DNA from: Saussurea involucrata
Lineage: Eukaryota > Streptophyta > Magnoliopsida > Asterales > Asteraceae
Assembly: GCA_033807775.1 (NCBI GenBank)
Contig: CM066322.1
Span: 17,039,001-17,103,000, forward strand
Direction of reading: 5' to 3'
Length of the DNA: 64,000 nt
Both the position numbers and the translations under genes were made by a program. Positions 9,786-22,066 of this stretch are shown one piece after another. The notes beneath the pieces are model-generated. The model made no database searches and was not told the origin of the DNA. It saw nothing but the letters and a program-made list of their open reading frames with translations. How positions within the stretch are numbered: the stretch's first letter is position 1; each line of letters begins with the position of its first letter.

Positions 9786-12331
9786 TTAAAATTGATAATA
9801 AAGATTTTGGAAAATGTGAAACTTGTGTAAAATCAAAATTTACTAAGAAACCATTTCCATCAGTCAAAAGGGACACTACTATTTTAGAGTTGATTCATTT
9901 CGATATCTGTGAATTAAATGGAATACTTACACGTGGTGGTAAAAGGTATTTCATTACATTCTTTGATGACTTTAGCCGTTTTTTACACGTTTATTTATTA
10001 CATTCAAAAGACGAAGCTTTTGATGCTTTTAAACTTTTCAAAGCTGAAGTGGAAAATCAACTTGAAAAACGAATCAAAATACTACGATCAGATAGAGGTG
10101 GCGAATATTTTAATAGAGAATTTGATATGTTCTACGAAGAGAACGGTATCAAACATGAACGCACCTCTCCATTAACGCCTCAACAGAATGGTTTGGCGGA
10201 AAGAAAGAATCGGACCCTTGTTGAGATGGTCAACTGTATGTTGAACCAATCAGGTCTACCAAACAATCTGTGGGGAGAAGCTCTATTGACCGCTTGCCAT
10301 ATTCACAATCGAATCACTAGTCGTGTGATTCCAACCAGCCCATACGAGCTTTGGAAAGGAAGAAAACCTAACTTAACCTATTTTAGAGTCTGGGGTTGTA
10401 TTGCTTACTATCGTACTCCTGATCCAAAAAAATCTAAACTGGGAGCTCGAGCTATTAAAAACATATTCGTAGGATATGCTAGAAATAGCAAGGCTTATAG
10501 GTTACTAGATAAAGAATCAGGAGTAATAGTGGAATCCAGAGATGTGGAATTCTTTGAAGACAAATTTTCAGAAGATGCTGAAAATTCGGAAAGAACATTG
10601 GCTTCAAATCTTCCTGGTACATCTCGTGAAAGTTCGAAAGCCTCAAACAAGGTTGACGAACCACGTAGAAGTACTAGAGCAAGAAAAGAGAAAAATCTAG
10701 GGGATGATTTCTTCTCATACTTGGTCGAAGGGACACAAAAGAAAGTGACAAGAGAGGTCATTTTCTCGATTAACATCGAAGATGATCCTAAGACTTATAA
10801 AGATGCCATGTCTTCAAGGGATGCTCCTTTATGGAAAGAAGCAATAAATGATGAAATGGACTCCATCATGGGTAATGGAACTTGGGAATTAGCTGACTTA
10901 CCCAAGGGAGCAAAACCCATAGGCTCTAAATGGGTATTCAAAAGAAAGCTGCATCCGGATGGTTCAATCTCGGCTTTTAAAGCTAGATTGATAACTAAAG
11001 GATATAGACAGAGAGAAGGTGTCGACTACTTCGACACTTACGCTCCAGTTGCTAGAATTAGTTCTATCCTAACTCTTATAGCAATCTCAGCCATAAAAGG
11101 TCTGTACATTCATCAAATGGATGTAAAAACAGCCTTTTTAAATGGTTATTTAAACGAGGAGGTTTATATGGAGCAACCCGAAGGGTTTGTGATACCCGGA
11201 CAAGAGAACAAAGTGTGTAGACTTATTAAGTCTCTATACGGGTTAAAGCAAGCCCCCAAACAGTGGCACGAAAGATTTGATACCACTATCACCTCTTTCA
11301 GGTTCCGACATAATGGAGCCGATCGGTGCATTTACTCAAAATGTACAAAAGAATCCACTGTGATAATCTGTCTTTATGTCGATGATATGTTGATCATCGG
11401 AACCAATCTAGAAGGCCTCAATGAAACGAAAAACTACTTATCCTCTAACTTTAAGATGAAAGATCTTGGAGAAGTAGATACAATACTCGGGATTAAAATC
11501 AAAAGGTCAGGATCTAAAATTTCTCTTAGTCAATCCCACTACATAGAGAAGATACTGACTAAGTTTCAACATTTGAATATAAAGGAGTTCAATACTCCAT
11601 TTGATTCAAGTGTGAAACTTGACAAGAACTCTGGTAGAGCGGTAGCTCAATTAGAGTATGCTAGTGCAATAGGTTGCATGATGTATGCAATGCATTGCAC
11701 TAGACCAGATATTGCTTTTGCTGTGAGTAGACTAAGTCAATATACAAGCAATCCGGGACCAGATTACTGGAAGGCAATCAGTAGAGTATTTGGTTACTTG
11801 AAAAGAACTAGTGATCTAGAGTTGACGTACACGACGCATCCAGGAATCATGGAAGGATATTCTGATGCTAGTTGGATAGATCACTCAAGTGACTCTAAAT
11901 CCACAAGTGGGTGGATTTATACACTTGGTGGTGGAGCGATATCTTGGGCGAGCAAGAAACAAACATGTATCGCTCATTCAACTATGGAAGCCGGATTTAT
12001 TGCCCTAGCTGCTGCGGGCAAAGAGGCCGAATGGATTAGAGATCTGTTGTCAGATATCCATTTGTGGCCCCGACCGACTCCTTCGATTCCCATGTATTGT
12101 GACTGTGATGCCATACTGTCAAAAGTATACAACGTCGTGTATAACGGGAAGTCGCGACACATAGGTCTCCGACATAATTATGTGAGACAACTGATAGATA
12201 ATGGTACCATAAGCATTGTGTATGTCAAGTCGTGTGGAAACTTGGCAGATCCATTGACTAAGCCTCTGACGAGAGACTTAGTAGGATCAACTACCAGAGA
12301 CATGGGTCTGAAACCATGCAGAATCGGTTAG
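9767..12331 (+). CDS. Copia integrase, reverse transcriptase and RNase H
   Basis: An 854-codon frame. Integrase core at about residues 20-190 with D in HFDICE, D in RSDRGGEY and E in NGLAERKNRT. Reverse transcriptase at about 385-630, with MDVKTAFLNGYL and the catalytic YVDD in LYVDDMLIIG. RNase H at about 710-840, with D in YSDASW, E in TMEAGF and D in MYCDCDAI. The frame ends PLTRDLVGSTTRDMG, the normal Copia C-terminus. All catalytic residues remain, so this part of pol is intact though cut off from gag-PR by two frameshifts. It is the only reverse transcriptase in the window. Confidence 0.95.
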   Translation: MQNKGLIKIDNKDFGKCETCVKSKFTKKPFPSVKRDTTILELIHFDICELNGILTRGGKRYFITFFDDFSRFLHVYLLHSKDEAFDAFKLFKAEVENQLEKRIKILRSDRGGEYFNREFDMFYEENGIKHERTSPLTPQQNGLAERKNRTLVEMVNCMLNQSGLPNNLWGEALLTACHIHNRITSRVIPTSPYELWKGRKPNLTYFRVWGCIAYYRTPDPKKSKLGARAIKNIFVGYARNSKAYRLLDKESGVIVESRDVEFFEDKFSEDAENSERTLASNLPGTSRESSKASNKVDEPRRSTRARKEKNLGDDFFSYLVEGTQKKVTREVIFSINIEDDPKTYKDAMSSRDAPLWKEAINDEMDSIMGNGTWELADLPKGAKPIGSKWVFKRKLHPDGSISAFKARLITKGYRQREGVDYFDTYAPVARISSILTLIAISAIKGLYIHQMDVKTAFLNGYLNEEVYMEQPEGFVIPGQENKVCRLIKSLYGLKQAPKQWHERFDTTITSFRFRHNGADRCIYSKCTKESTVIICLYVDDMLIIGTNLEGLNETKNYLSSNFKMKDLGEVDTILGIKIKRSGSKISLSQSHYIEKILTKFQHLNIKEFNTPFDSSVKLDKNSGRAVAQLEYASAIGCMMYAMHCTRPDIAFAVSRLSQYTSNPGPDYWKAISRVFGYLKRTSDLELTYTTHPGIMEGYSDASWIDHSSDSKSTSGWIYTLGGGAISWASKKQTCIAHSTMEAGFIALAAAGKEAEWIRDLLSDIHLWPRPTPSIPMYCDCDAILSKVYNVVYNGKSRHIGLRHNYVRQLIDNGTISIVYVKSCGNLADPLTKPLTRDLVGSTTRDMGLKPCRIG

Positions 12332-12830
12332 TGATGGAAACCCAACTTAGATTTAGTGCTCCTATCTCCTAAGTTTAATGGGTAATAACAAGTCATTCAA
12401 CCGATAGAAGGTACTATCAATTAAGATAGACTCATGTAAGGTATTTGATAGTACATCGTTGCCGAGAACGAGGATGAGTTTAATCTCTTAACAAAGTTTG
12501 AAGGCATCTTAGCAACGAAGATGATATAGAACTTTGCCTATATGACCAAGAGGTGGTGCCGCCTCAATTGAAGAGTAGTGGTTCCTCTTCTAAAAGGTCA
12601 TGAAAAGGATTTAGCGCATGGCCATATTCGCGCTCAGTGAGAAAGCAAAGAAATAAGATGATGTGTGCATGTAAGCCGAAGCGGTCTTAAGATTCAAGGT
12701 TTAAATCCTAAGGATACCATTTGAATTTATCTCTTTTTGCATACGTGCATTAAACGGGGTTTAATCTTAGTGACACCACTGTGACACTGTCTTATAAGAA
12801 TGTCGGAAAACTTTCCAACCTGGTGGGGAT
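12332..12830 (+). other. Copia 3' untranslated region and polypurine tract
   Basis: About 490 bp of non-coding sequence between the pol stop and the 3' LTR. It ends with the purine-rich TGGTGGGGAT (12821-12830) right before the TGTTGG of the LTR. No gene is seen here. Confidence 0.8.
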
Positions 12831-13911
12831 TGTTGGAAATAAATTGTGGAGGTTGGAAGTTTTCTTCCATCCCACATAGGTGGAAATGAGAAAATGTGAG
12901 AACCTTATAAGTCTTTTCTCTCAACTAGTGTTTGAATGAGTTAAAGGACTTATGGTGGGGGTTTCAAAGAAGTGCAACGCACACGTGCGCGCGCGCGTGG
13001 CTGGGGCCGGGGCCGAGAGTGCAGGCGCGGTTTCCGCGGAGGGGCGCGTGGAGGCGCACTTTGCACTTCGCATCGGAGCTGAGGAGCCTCGTCCCGAGGT
13101 ACCGAGCTTTCTTTTTATTTAAGGTTATAAAGAAAGCTGAGAGACCAATTTTAATCCCGTAAGTAATGATGATTAACCCGGTTTATTTTAATCTTGAAAT
13201 TCGAGTTTTAAATAATTAAACTAATAAAAAAACATGGGTTTATCAGTTATAGACTTGGTCTATAATAGCTCCATATTGGCCGATTTTTAGGAGATCATGG
13301 GCCATTCAGTTAGAGTTTTAACCCAGTATAAATACTGGGTTAAACCTGGGATTAAAATACACAACACAACCCTCTCTCTCACGGCTTCTCTCCCTCTCGT
13401 AATCTGCTGTTTGCGGCTGCAGTATTCCATCGATTTCTGCATCATATTTGCTTTATAATTTCGATTGTGAGTGATGTTCATAATCGAAAACTGCATCAAA
13501 TCCTGGGCTTTGCGGTTTGAAACTCACAGCATTCAAGAGTAACCGTATAAAACATTTAAGGACAGGTTTTCAACGTGCAGTTTGTCTTTGGTTCGATCGA
13601 AGAAAGAAATCAGGTTGGTTTTACTTTTTTGCATGTTATTTCTTTTTCGTTCACTAGAGTGAACAGTCTGATTCTACTCCTTTCTTTAACGATTCTATCG
13701 CGAAGGGTAAAATCGTGTTTAGGGTAATTTGTTTATTCAATCTGCTGGTTACATATTGCTGTCAAATTCAAATATAAAGATTGCTGTTTTTCAATTGTTA
13801 ATTAAAAGCTTTACAATCTTTATTATTTTTTGTTGCTGTGTTGTTCTAAATTCCAAGTTCAAAGCTTTCAAGCTTTTTCCTTTTTTCTGTTAATATATAT
13901 ATATATATATA
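12831..13911 (+). repeat. Copia 3' LTR, segment 1 of 3
   Basis: Starts TGTTGGAAAT after the purine tract. It includes a GC-rich block at 12980-13100 with CG-alternating runs, which corresponds to the part of the 5' LTR lying left of the window. The segment stops at A 13911, where Helitron 1 begins inside a TA repeat. Confidence 0.9.
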
Positions 13912-15941
13912 TCTATACTATATTATAAAGCAAATAACCCCTAAACTCTTAAAAACAACCATTTAAGCTTTGTGTACAACTATTTTAAGCCTTTTTACTT
14001 AAATTTTAGAGTGAGAAAGTAAACCTCTTGCTTTGAATTCAAGGTTTATCTTTCCAATAATTTCATTGCCGCTCCTTTTCCTTCGTACGCCTCCCCTTCC
14101 CTTCCCCAAGGTGGCGATTCAATATCCAAGAAATGACAGACTGCTACTAATATCTCTCATATGATTTCAGATTCAAATCCATTTTTCTCAATTTGGTGGT
14201 TCGGTTAGGGTTCTCATCCAACGTCAGGTTCGTTCAAGGTATGCTTGTCGATTTCCCTCCCAACTTAGTGGTTCATTCTCGATTCATGGCAAGCTTCTCG
14301 ATTTGCCTACCGGTTCTTTATGGTTTGTTTATTGTTTTGACATTGTTTCGATTCTCTGTGAGTTTCGACCATCCTGATGGTTTTTGTATGAATTACGGCT
14401 TAATTTTCTTTTTTTTCTTCATATTTGTTTTGAATTTGTTGTAGTAGATCTGTGTTTCTTTGGTATTTGATACTCGGATAAGGGTTCCTTTTTACCCATT
14501 TGGGTTTCTCTGTAGCAATCCAAGTTTGAACTTTTATTTAGTTTTTTTTATGTTGCGTATTCAATTTGCGTTTTTTTCCAAGGTTTTTTTATCTTGGTTG
14601 AAATGGAATAATCATGTGCTAATTTCGTTTATTTTGTTATTATTAAGAAATAGACGTATACATGACAGATTTTTGGTATTTTGCAGGAGATCATATTGTG
14701 ATAGATATTTGGTAACTTTGTACCCCTTCAATGTTATCTGAACTGAGTCAAGTACGTGCCCTTGTTTTCAAAGAACTTTCAGTTATTTCTATTTGTTGAT
14801 GGTAAGAACACGTGCACACCCAAGGTTGATGGGTTTTATAATTGTTATGTACTGTTGATTGTTAGGTTAATATTACTTACTACCCACCTTTCAGAATTAA
14901 CTTAACCTCTGAAAGTGATGTTGTAATCCATGGTACTGTGAGTGATAAACTGGAGGACCTTGTGTTTTATTTCAGTTAATTTGCAGTAAGAAAGTACGTT
15001 TTCGAATGAGTAAGTTTTCACATATCTCAAATCATAGGTTAATATAGATTGCTTTACAATCATATGTACAGTCACTTTCATCAAAATCTACAATGAATTC
15101 TGAACTAATTCACTAACAGGGGAAGAAGATGGTGGTGGTTCAATATGTAATATGAGAATGTGTATGCATTCTTGGGAGGATACTTTGAAACGTGATTCAG
15201 ATTTCAACTTGCAATTGAAGAAGTTGGGCAAAATTGTAATCTGTAGCGAACTACATCACATAAGTATATGCTTCAAACTTGATGCAAGGATCGTCACTTT
15301 AACTCCATTTAACGTACACTTAACTCCATTAAACATACACTTGCCAATTTTACGTTAAACTAGCTAATCATATACACCAGGTCCATCCATTGGTTATAGC
15401 ACCTATTTGAGTTGCTCTTGCTTAACTTCTCTCTTGACTATTTTAGCTATATCTGTTGCTGTCTTGTTTGTCTGCCAAAGACTCTCCAATATATCATTAG
15501 ACAGCATTAAGGGTCTGTCTATTTTTTTGCTTTATCAACTTAATGACCTTAATGGCTGATACGCTCAGCCATCAAACAGTGTTTGTTTTTGGCTTAATTT
15601 TAAACAATTGCTGGAAATGGCTAAATTGGATAAACCGTCATGTATCTGCTGCCACATTAAGCCCATCTTATTCCAGAGAGGTTTTAATAGAAAAAGGAGC
15701 AAACGGCCCGGTAAGATTCTCAACCCTTGCCATGCTCATCCGGTGAGGTAAACGATTCGGTAAGCATTTAGTAACGGTCCCAAAGATTCTGAATATCAGT
15801 TGACAGTCTTTTGGATGCGGGTTCTTCTAATGTGTCATCAAACTCTACTCTAATTCTATAGACGATGTGGGTTTAGGATATGTAAAAACTAAGGCTTATA
15901 GGAATGAAGAAAACTCTTGTGTTCTACCAAAGGAAGGGCAC

Positions 15942-16179
15942 CAAATTAACAGACAACCGATTGGATCATGCATGAATACAGACTTGAATCCGAAGAAAAT
16001 GGTCCTCCCCAGGTAAGCGATTTACATCAACCATCTTTCATCTATTAAAAGAAATTTTTTCTTTTGACTACCGTATATGGAGTGATCTCTTTCATCTTCT
16101 TCCATTTCTTATCCTTGGTTCTTCTCTTTCTGTCAACTATTTGCATTTAATCTTTAAGAAAGTGGTTCTTGATCATTAG
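15942..16179 (+). repeat. Direct repeat, copy 1, in Helitron 1
   Basis: A 238-bp stretch nearly identical to 16905-17142, one or two substitutions by eye (for example ACCGATTGG against ACTGATTGG). The copies are 963 bp apart. Confidence 0.9.
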
Positions 16180-16904
16180 CATTATATTCATGTTTTGCAT
16201 TTGTTTTCTTCTCTTTCCTCTAAATCTTTATCTTTCATTTTAGTCTTGGATAAAATTACCAAAATGTTGATCTTAATGTTCAGTCTTCCACCATCTCTTA
16301 CATATCCTAAAAATTGTTCTTGTTTTTTTTTGATAAAAAAACTCTTACAAATCCATAAATGATGAACATAATGATGGGCATGAAAGAATGTCACATATAG
16401 AAGATATGTGCTTATTGAGAGTTCGATGAGAGTTCGATGAGAGTTTGAGTGTACTGGGTTTAAGTTGGTACCATTATGATGCAGTTTACCATTCCAAAAA
16501 GAAACCAAAATTGTTACGACTAACGGACTAAGAGTTCATCGGCAATAAATTCTAAATTGCAAAATAATACATATTTACGATTTCTATATATAGCTGTATA
16601 GTTACTTTTGATAAATCTCTATAATAATATTTGTTGTATTGTACAACAATTTTTATGTGACGTTGTATGAATAAAGAGTTTTGAGGTGTTGTATTATAAC
16701 TTTTCGTGATGTGATCTAATTATGGAACTTACTAAAAAAGGGTTAATTTAAGATGTTATCATTGTTCTTATTTGTTACATGTTATCATTGTTCTTATTTG
16801 GATGTGTGTTTAATTTAAGATATGTCCATTAACATGTTACTTGATCTTTAATATTCGTTCTTGAGATTTGTGATTTGTTTATGATGCATAAATGTGACCC
16901 AAAG

Positions 16905-17142
16905 CAAATTAACAGACAACTGATTGGATCATGCATGAATACAGACTTGAATCCGAAGAAAATGGTCCTCCCCAGGTAAGCGATTTACATCAACCATCTT
17001 TCATCTATTAAAAGAAATTTTTTCTTTTGACTACCGTATATGGAGTGATCTCTTTCATCTTCTTCCATTTCTTATCCTTGGTTCTTCTCTTTCTGTCAAC
17101 TATTTGCATTTAATCTTTAAGAAAGTGGTTCTTGATCATTAG
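16905..17142 (+). repeat. Direct repeat, copy 2, in Helitron 1
   Basis: Second copy of the 238-bp repeat; it stops just before a buried Helitron terminus at 17273. High similarity suggests a recent duplication within the Helitron. Confidence 0.9.
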
Positions 17143-17272
17143 TGGCATTCGGTATCAGGAAAAGGTCGCCTGGATCTGATTGTCTAAAAGTAATCCAATT
17201 TTGGTTTACGGTTTATTTCAGTTTCGGATCAAATGGATCGTCTCGGTTCCTCGGTTTTTTTGTAAATCCCTA

Positions 17273-17290
17273 CCCGCCGCATTGCGCGGG
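17273..17290 (+). other. Buried Helitron 3' hairpin without CTAG
   Basis: CCCGCCGCATTGCGCGGG is the same 18-base stem-loop that closes Helitron 1 at 18534-18551, but is followed by TTCATAAC and no CTRR end. Confidence 0.85.
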
Positions 17291-18533
17291 TTCATAACTA
17301 TTTCGTATAAACTATTGCTTAGGTTTTGTTTGATCTCGACTTTAGGTTTTTATTCTATATGGTGGTGTTAGACCCACGGAAAGAGTCAAGGTCGAAAAGG
17401 TGGGAGAGTTTAAATTGCCTTTGTTGAATCATTGAATTCGAGTGACGTTTTATCTCAATTTCTTATCTGTCGTCTATATTATTTGTTTGGCTCTGCAGGC
17501 TTTTCTCCAAGATCGCTATTGTGTTTACCAAGAATTGACAAGCCTTTAGTTGTACGAGTTGTACGTTTTCTATTTCTTACGTGACTTTGGTGAAAGAAAG
17601 CATTCCGGGAACTTTTCAGTTCTTCTTCAAGATTTGAAGCGGGTAATCATCTTCCTTTTATATGTTTACTCCATATCTAAATTGGTTTTAGTGTTTGTTG
17701 CTTACGAATCTACCCATTTTTATGATTTGTGATGCTACATTCTTGCAACTTTAGATTTGAATTCTATAGGATTTATGCTTTTTTCTGAGCTTAGCCAAAA
17801 TCATATAGGATTTGGATTCATTGTTTTGGTTTTGTTTGAATTTGTTTAAAGTGATCAGGAAATTGTCAAGTACTAACACGTGTAACTACTTCAAAATAAA
17901 TAGAGACATGTGGTTTTCATGTGTTTAAATTATCTTGCTTTTCCCATCTTTAGGGTATGTAGGATTGTAGGTAACTGATTATGTATGTTGTTATGAAATC
18001 ACTTATTTTTTCCTCATATGTATAGTTTACTTGAATGTGCAATAAGGTAAATTGCCAACTTATTTCATGTTATCTTTTTTAGTTTGCAAGACATTTTTTG
18101 AATAATCCTCATTTATTGTGCAGTTCATTGCGGATGTGGAAGAATGTGTGCTGCATCTCATGGTAACAAGTTTAAGGTTGCAAACACTAATGCTGGAGAT
18201 GTTAGCTCATGGTAGTGTCGTTAGTTGATGCAACTAAATATGTGCAACTAATGTTGTAGCTAATGGACCTGGACCCTCGACGGAGTTAATTAATGGAATT
18301 GATACAAACTTTTTTCATTTATTTGATCTTTACTTTGTGATTTTCTGTTAATTTGATTACAGTGTATTGTGGTTCACAATCTCTCTTTTTGTCTAAATGG
18401 GTATTGCGTGATTGAGTCTTATGACTTTACATTTTCTTTTAGGTACAGGATTTGTGAACTAAAATATTTTATTAGGCTACATGAAGTAAAAAGCAATTAA
18501 GTTTGTGGGATAGTCACCCATGTTATTGCACAT

Positions 18534-18561
18534 CCCGCCGCATTGCGCGGGTACACTGCTA

Positions 18562-18562
<1 letters not shown>
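18534..18562 (+). other. Helitron 1 terminal hairpin and CTAG end
   Basis: Stem-loop with 7 paired bases and one bulge, then TACACTGCTAG; the final CTAG and following T are the standard Helitron 3' border. Confidence 0.9.
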
Positions 18563-18640
<78 letters not shown>

Positions 18641-18724
18641 AATCCGTACAGATATATATATATATATTTGATTAACTCATATTAATATTAAAACCTTTAT
18701 TATTATTCTGTTTACACACACATA
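18563..18724 (+). repeat. Copia 3' LTR, segment 2 of 3
   Basis: A 72-bp TA run followed by TTGTTAATCCGTACAG and a stretch matching 7955-8030 of the 5' LTR. It lies between the two Helitrons. Confidence 0.9.
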
Positions 18725-21700
18725 TCTATACTACATATATAAGCATTTAGACCTAAAGTCTTAATTACTACCTTTGATGCATGATGTACAACAATTTTAT
18801 GCACAAGTTTAAAAAACTCTTAAATACAACTTCTAAGGCATAGTGTACAAATCTTTTATGCATATATTTTAAAACCGGGTAAAGAGTACACACATCAAGG
18901 ATTTTTAAACCGGGCAAAAAGTACCCCCCATGCTTTCTGACCTCCAACCACTTCCACCCACGTCTCAGCCATCCCTATTTCACCTTGTTCAGACGCTTTC
19001 TTCCACGCTTTTAAAACCTATCCTCTGAAATATGGAAGATTTCAGCTTCTCCTTCTACCTGCTACGGTTTCTCTCAATACAGATGTATCGTTGGCAACCA
19101 GGACGAAGACCTCAAACTTTCCAGCTAGAAATCAAGGTATGGTTTCACCTCAAATCTATGAATTCAATATTTTGCTAAACTGTGTTTTGAGTTTTACGTC
19201 GATTTGTTGGATTAATCAAGCCTAAATGACGCCCTAACCTTCTGGTCTCTGCCCTCGTCAACAACGGACGGGTTCCAAAATATAGAGATGTAAGTTGACG
19301 TAGACGATTTGTTCATCCCTCCAAGAATTTTTTTAGTGTTTGTTTTGTTACAGCTAAAGGGAAATCGGCAAAGGGGAGAGGATATCAAAGTTTGTCTTTG
19401 GTTAGTTTTGTTAATTCTTCTTCCATTTCAACAAAGAGTATAAATTGATTCAACTGCTAGAATCTATAAATTGGTGAGTTTGCAATCGGTTCTTGACAAA
19501 ATTTTCATTAATTCCTTCTTTGGTTCTTGGATTTAGGAAATGTACTAATGATTGATATTTTCAATGAATTTAATAATATATAAATTCATTTTTGCAAGTA
19601 CTTTAGCAGTTTATAGTCCAAATGGTTAGTATGCTCGAGAGTTTCACTGTGTAGAAGTTTCCCATTCAGTAATTGTTTATTAAGCTATTAACACAATTGT
19701 TGATTTATTATATTAAGATAGAATCTTGTAATCAGAGTCAAAGAAGGCTGCATTCAACTAAATTTACTATGTTTTTGTTATTTGTTTTTTTTACAGCGGC
19801 AGGTGAATACTCTAAGGCAGGAGCTAAACTATTAAGGGGGATATATTTGTTTGGAAAATAAAGCAACCATAATTCATAGAGGTAAGCACTACCACATTTG
19901 CATTTTCCCTCTACCATAATGACAACAAACCTGATCCCTGCAATCATCTTTGTTTCTTAAAATTAAACGGGTTCAGATTTGAAAATTTTGGTATTGCTAA
20001 ATGAAACCCTTTTGGATTACTACACCTTGGCAGCATAATTTGAAAAATGACAATCAAAATTCCCTTTTCATTTTTGTTAATTGTACATGGAAAACTAATC
20101 AGCTTGCTTTTGTATTCTCACATTGGATGAACATTGCAGAGCTAGCTTAAAAAGTAGATAATTAAGAGTTGGATTAGGTCATACTTGATATCCTCTTTTC
20201 TCTTTGCCATTTTTTACCTAGATCTATTCAATGTTGATGAATTTGTAGATTCCTTGTGACCCCTAAGTTGCGATTAAGTCCCGTTCACTTGTGACCCCTA
20301 AACGATCTCTTGATGCACTCAACTACCTAAAGGCAAAGCATAACATTCTGTTATGTGATGAAGTCTAGACAATATTTAAATTTCAAAATTAAGTTGAGAG
20401 GAACCGAGTAGATGTGGAATTAACTATAGCATCCGGCTTAGGGCTTACTATAAAATAATCATGGAAAAACTATTTATAACTATTTTGTTATGTTAAAGAA
20501 AGACGAAATTGAGAAGAACTTTAAAGTTTAAGTACCTTATATCTTCAAATAATTTCAGAAATATTGGGACATACCAGATAGATACCCCTCTGTTCTTTCA
20601 TGAATTCAATAAAATAGTCCTGCACTTGCAATCACGGGCTCCTCCAACTTTCTTGTTTTCCAAATGGGGTAGGTAGGGTAGGGTAGGATCAAGTAGAATG
20701 TGCAGAACCGTGCTATGAAATTGAACTTTAATGCAAAAACCATCTACAGTGTCATCTCAATGTATATGCATCAACTACAAGTCAAAATGTTTCTGGACAC
20801 AAAATATAAGATTAATATTGACTTGTCTTGTCAAACTAACACCCTTATAATAAGGTTTTTTTTTGAAGAGAGACCCTTATAATAAGGTTGTTCACATTTG
20901 AGGTAGAGGAAACAAAAAGGGTAAAAACTATATAGTTTACTACGTACGATATTTAGTTTTAATCTTCATAGATAATTTTATGTAATAAACGTGAGGGGTG
21001 GTCGATTCCACCATAGGAGTCAAAGTAAGACTCTTTTGCCCAGAATTGAAGGTATACTAACTAATTAATATCTATGGATCTAACAGTTTCTGCTACATCT
21101 AATTATCATTTCATTTTGTATGGCTTTGGACTCATATAGCTTCTTCAATGAATTTTCAAATATTTGTACTTCTTTTGCATCTATTCGTACATGAGTTTTA
21201 AGATTGCTCATTAATCTATTCATACGTTGAATAATCACTTATCATTTAAAGGGATATACCTAATAACTCTTCCTAGAAATATATGAAATTAGAGCAAATG
21301 GCCATTTATTAAACGCTTACCGAATAAGCACTTACCAACATCACTTGCCTTATTGATTGACCATGACAATGACCAAGAAGCTTACTCGGTAAGAGGCAAG
21401 GTAAGGACCGAAAATCTTCCCAAGTAAGTGTGGGACATGAATCTTACCAGTTAAACAAACCTACGAGGTTTAAGATGCTTACCAACAATCCATTTTCATG
21501 GCCGATAACGTTACATGATAAGGTAAACGAGGGTGATATCTCTTGCCAGTAAGCACTTACCTGGTAAAAATTTGGTAAACGACCCCTACGACTTTTAAGA
21601 AGATTGTTAAACCTATTGTAGATACAAATGTAGTAGACTTTATACATCTTGAAAGAAATATATATTTCGAAATTGAATAAATCTTAATAAAAGTTTAGTC

Positions 21701-21730
21701 TCCCGCCGCATTGCGCAGTTACACCACTAG
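18725..21730 (+). mobile_element. Helitron 2 (non-autonomous, same terminal family)
   Basis: Starts TCTATACTACATATATAAGC after A 18724 and ends CTAG before T 21731. Its 3' hairpin (21702-21718) is CCCGCCGCATTGCGCAGT, weakened at the end relative to Helitron 1. It was inserted in the second microsatellite of the same LTR. No RepHel coding is present in the 3 kb. Interior frames are short and unrecognised. A divergent MITE copy lies at 21304-21594. Confidence 0.88.
21304..21594. repeat. MITE remnant inside Helitron 2
   Basis: Shares repeated GGTAAG/CTTACC words and the flanking TTTATTAAACGCTTACC and GGTAAACGACCCC ends with the better-preserved copy at 23103-23388. Ends are divergent, so borders are approximate. 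A shorter fragment of the same family is at about 15690-15775 in Helitron 1. Confidence 0.55.
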
Positions 21731-21850
21731 TATATATATATATATATATATATATATTTGGTTGACTCAAAATAATAATAAAAGTAAGAAGTTGTTTTAT
21801 CAAAAGAGGTTCAGAATTTTGAATAATTTCTAATATCAAATTATTCAACA
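21731..21850 (+). repeat. Copia 3' LTR, segment 3 of 3
   Basis: Matches 8088-8207. It ends TTATTCAACA at 21850, followed by TTGTA as the likely target duplication; the partner duplication is outside the window. Confidence 0.9.
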
Positions 21851-22066
21851 TTGTATGCATGGAGAAAAACTCATTATTTAATTATTTTTATTTATTAATC
21901 ACAACACGTTAATTACTCGCTCAAGAAGTTTCTTCAGTTTAAAACGTGGACAAACCCTATTTTCTAATGTCCCTTTGAATCTGTAAATCTTCTTGTAGTA
22001 ATTTCTTAGTAACAAACCTTCTAATTTTTAAATAATAAAAACATAATGAAATTGACCTAAAACGAC

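Larger units (their letters stand above)
13912..18562 (+). mobile_element. Helitron 1 (non-autonomous)
   Basis: Starts TCTATACTATATTATAAAGC and ends with the GC hairpin CCCGCCGCATTGCGCGGG, eight bases, then CTAG. It is inserted between A (13911) and T (18563) with no target duplication. The empty site exists as the first TA microsatellite of the 5' Copia LTR. No Rep or helicase domain is visible in its 4.65 kb and the short frames inside are not convincing genes; intron-like T-rich tracts hint at captured host fragments that I cannot name. It carries a 238-bp direct repeat and an internal second 3' hairpin. Confidence 0.9.
7113..21850 (+). mobile_element. Copia LTR retrotransposon, interrupted by LARD-1 and two Helitrons
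   Basis: The visible part holds the right portion of the 5' LTR (7113-8207), a gag-pol region (8236-12331), a purine tract and a 3' LTR that starts TGTTGGAAAT at 12831 and ends TTCAACA at 21850. The 3' LTR is split into 12831-13911, 18563-18724 and 21731-21850 by two Helitrons. The first 270 or so bases of the 5' LTR must lie beyond the left edge, on the other side of LARD-1. The element stands 280 bp upstream of the HMA gene start. Order PR-INT-RT-RNase H defines it as Copia (Ty1 type). Confidence 0.9.

Noticed and set aside
12932..13162. 76-codon frame in the GC-rich part of the Copia LTR
   Set aside because: Lies wholly in the LTR and is explained by local GC content.
14193..14741. Two 80-90-codon frames in Helitron 1 with hydrophobic residues
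   Set aside because: T-rich sequence produces Phe/Leu-rich frames; no domain was recognised.
13912..21730. Autonomous Helitron with RepHel gene
   Set aside because: No rolling-circle initiator or PIF1-like helicase motif in any frame of either element.
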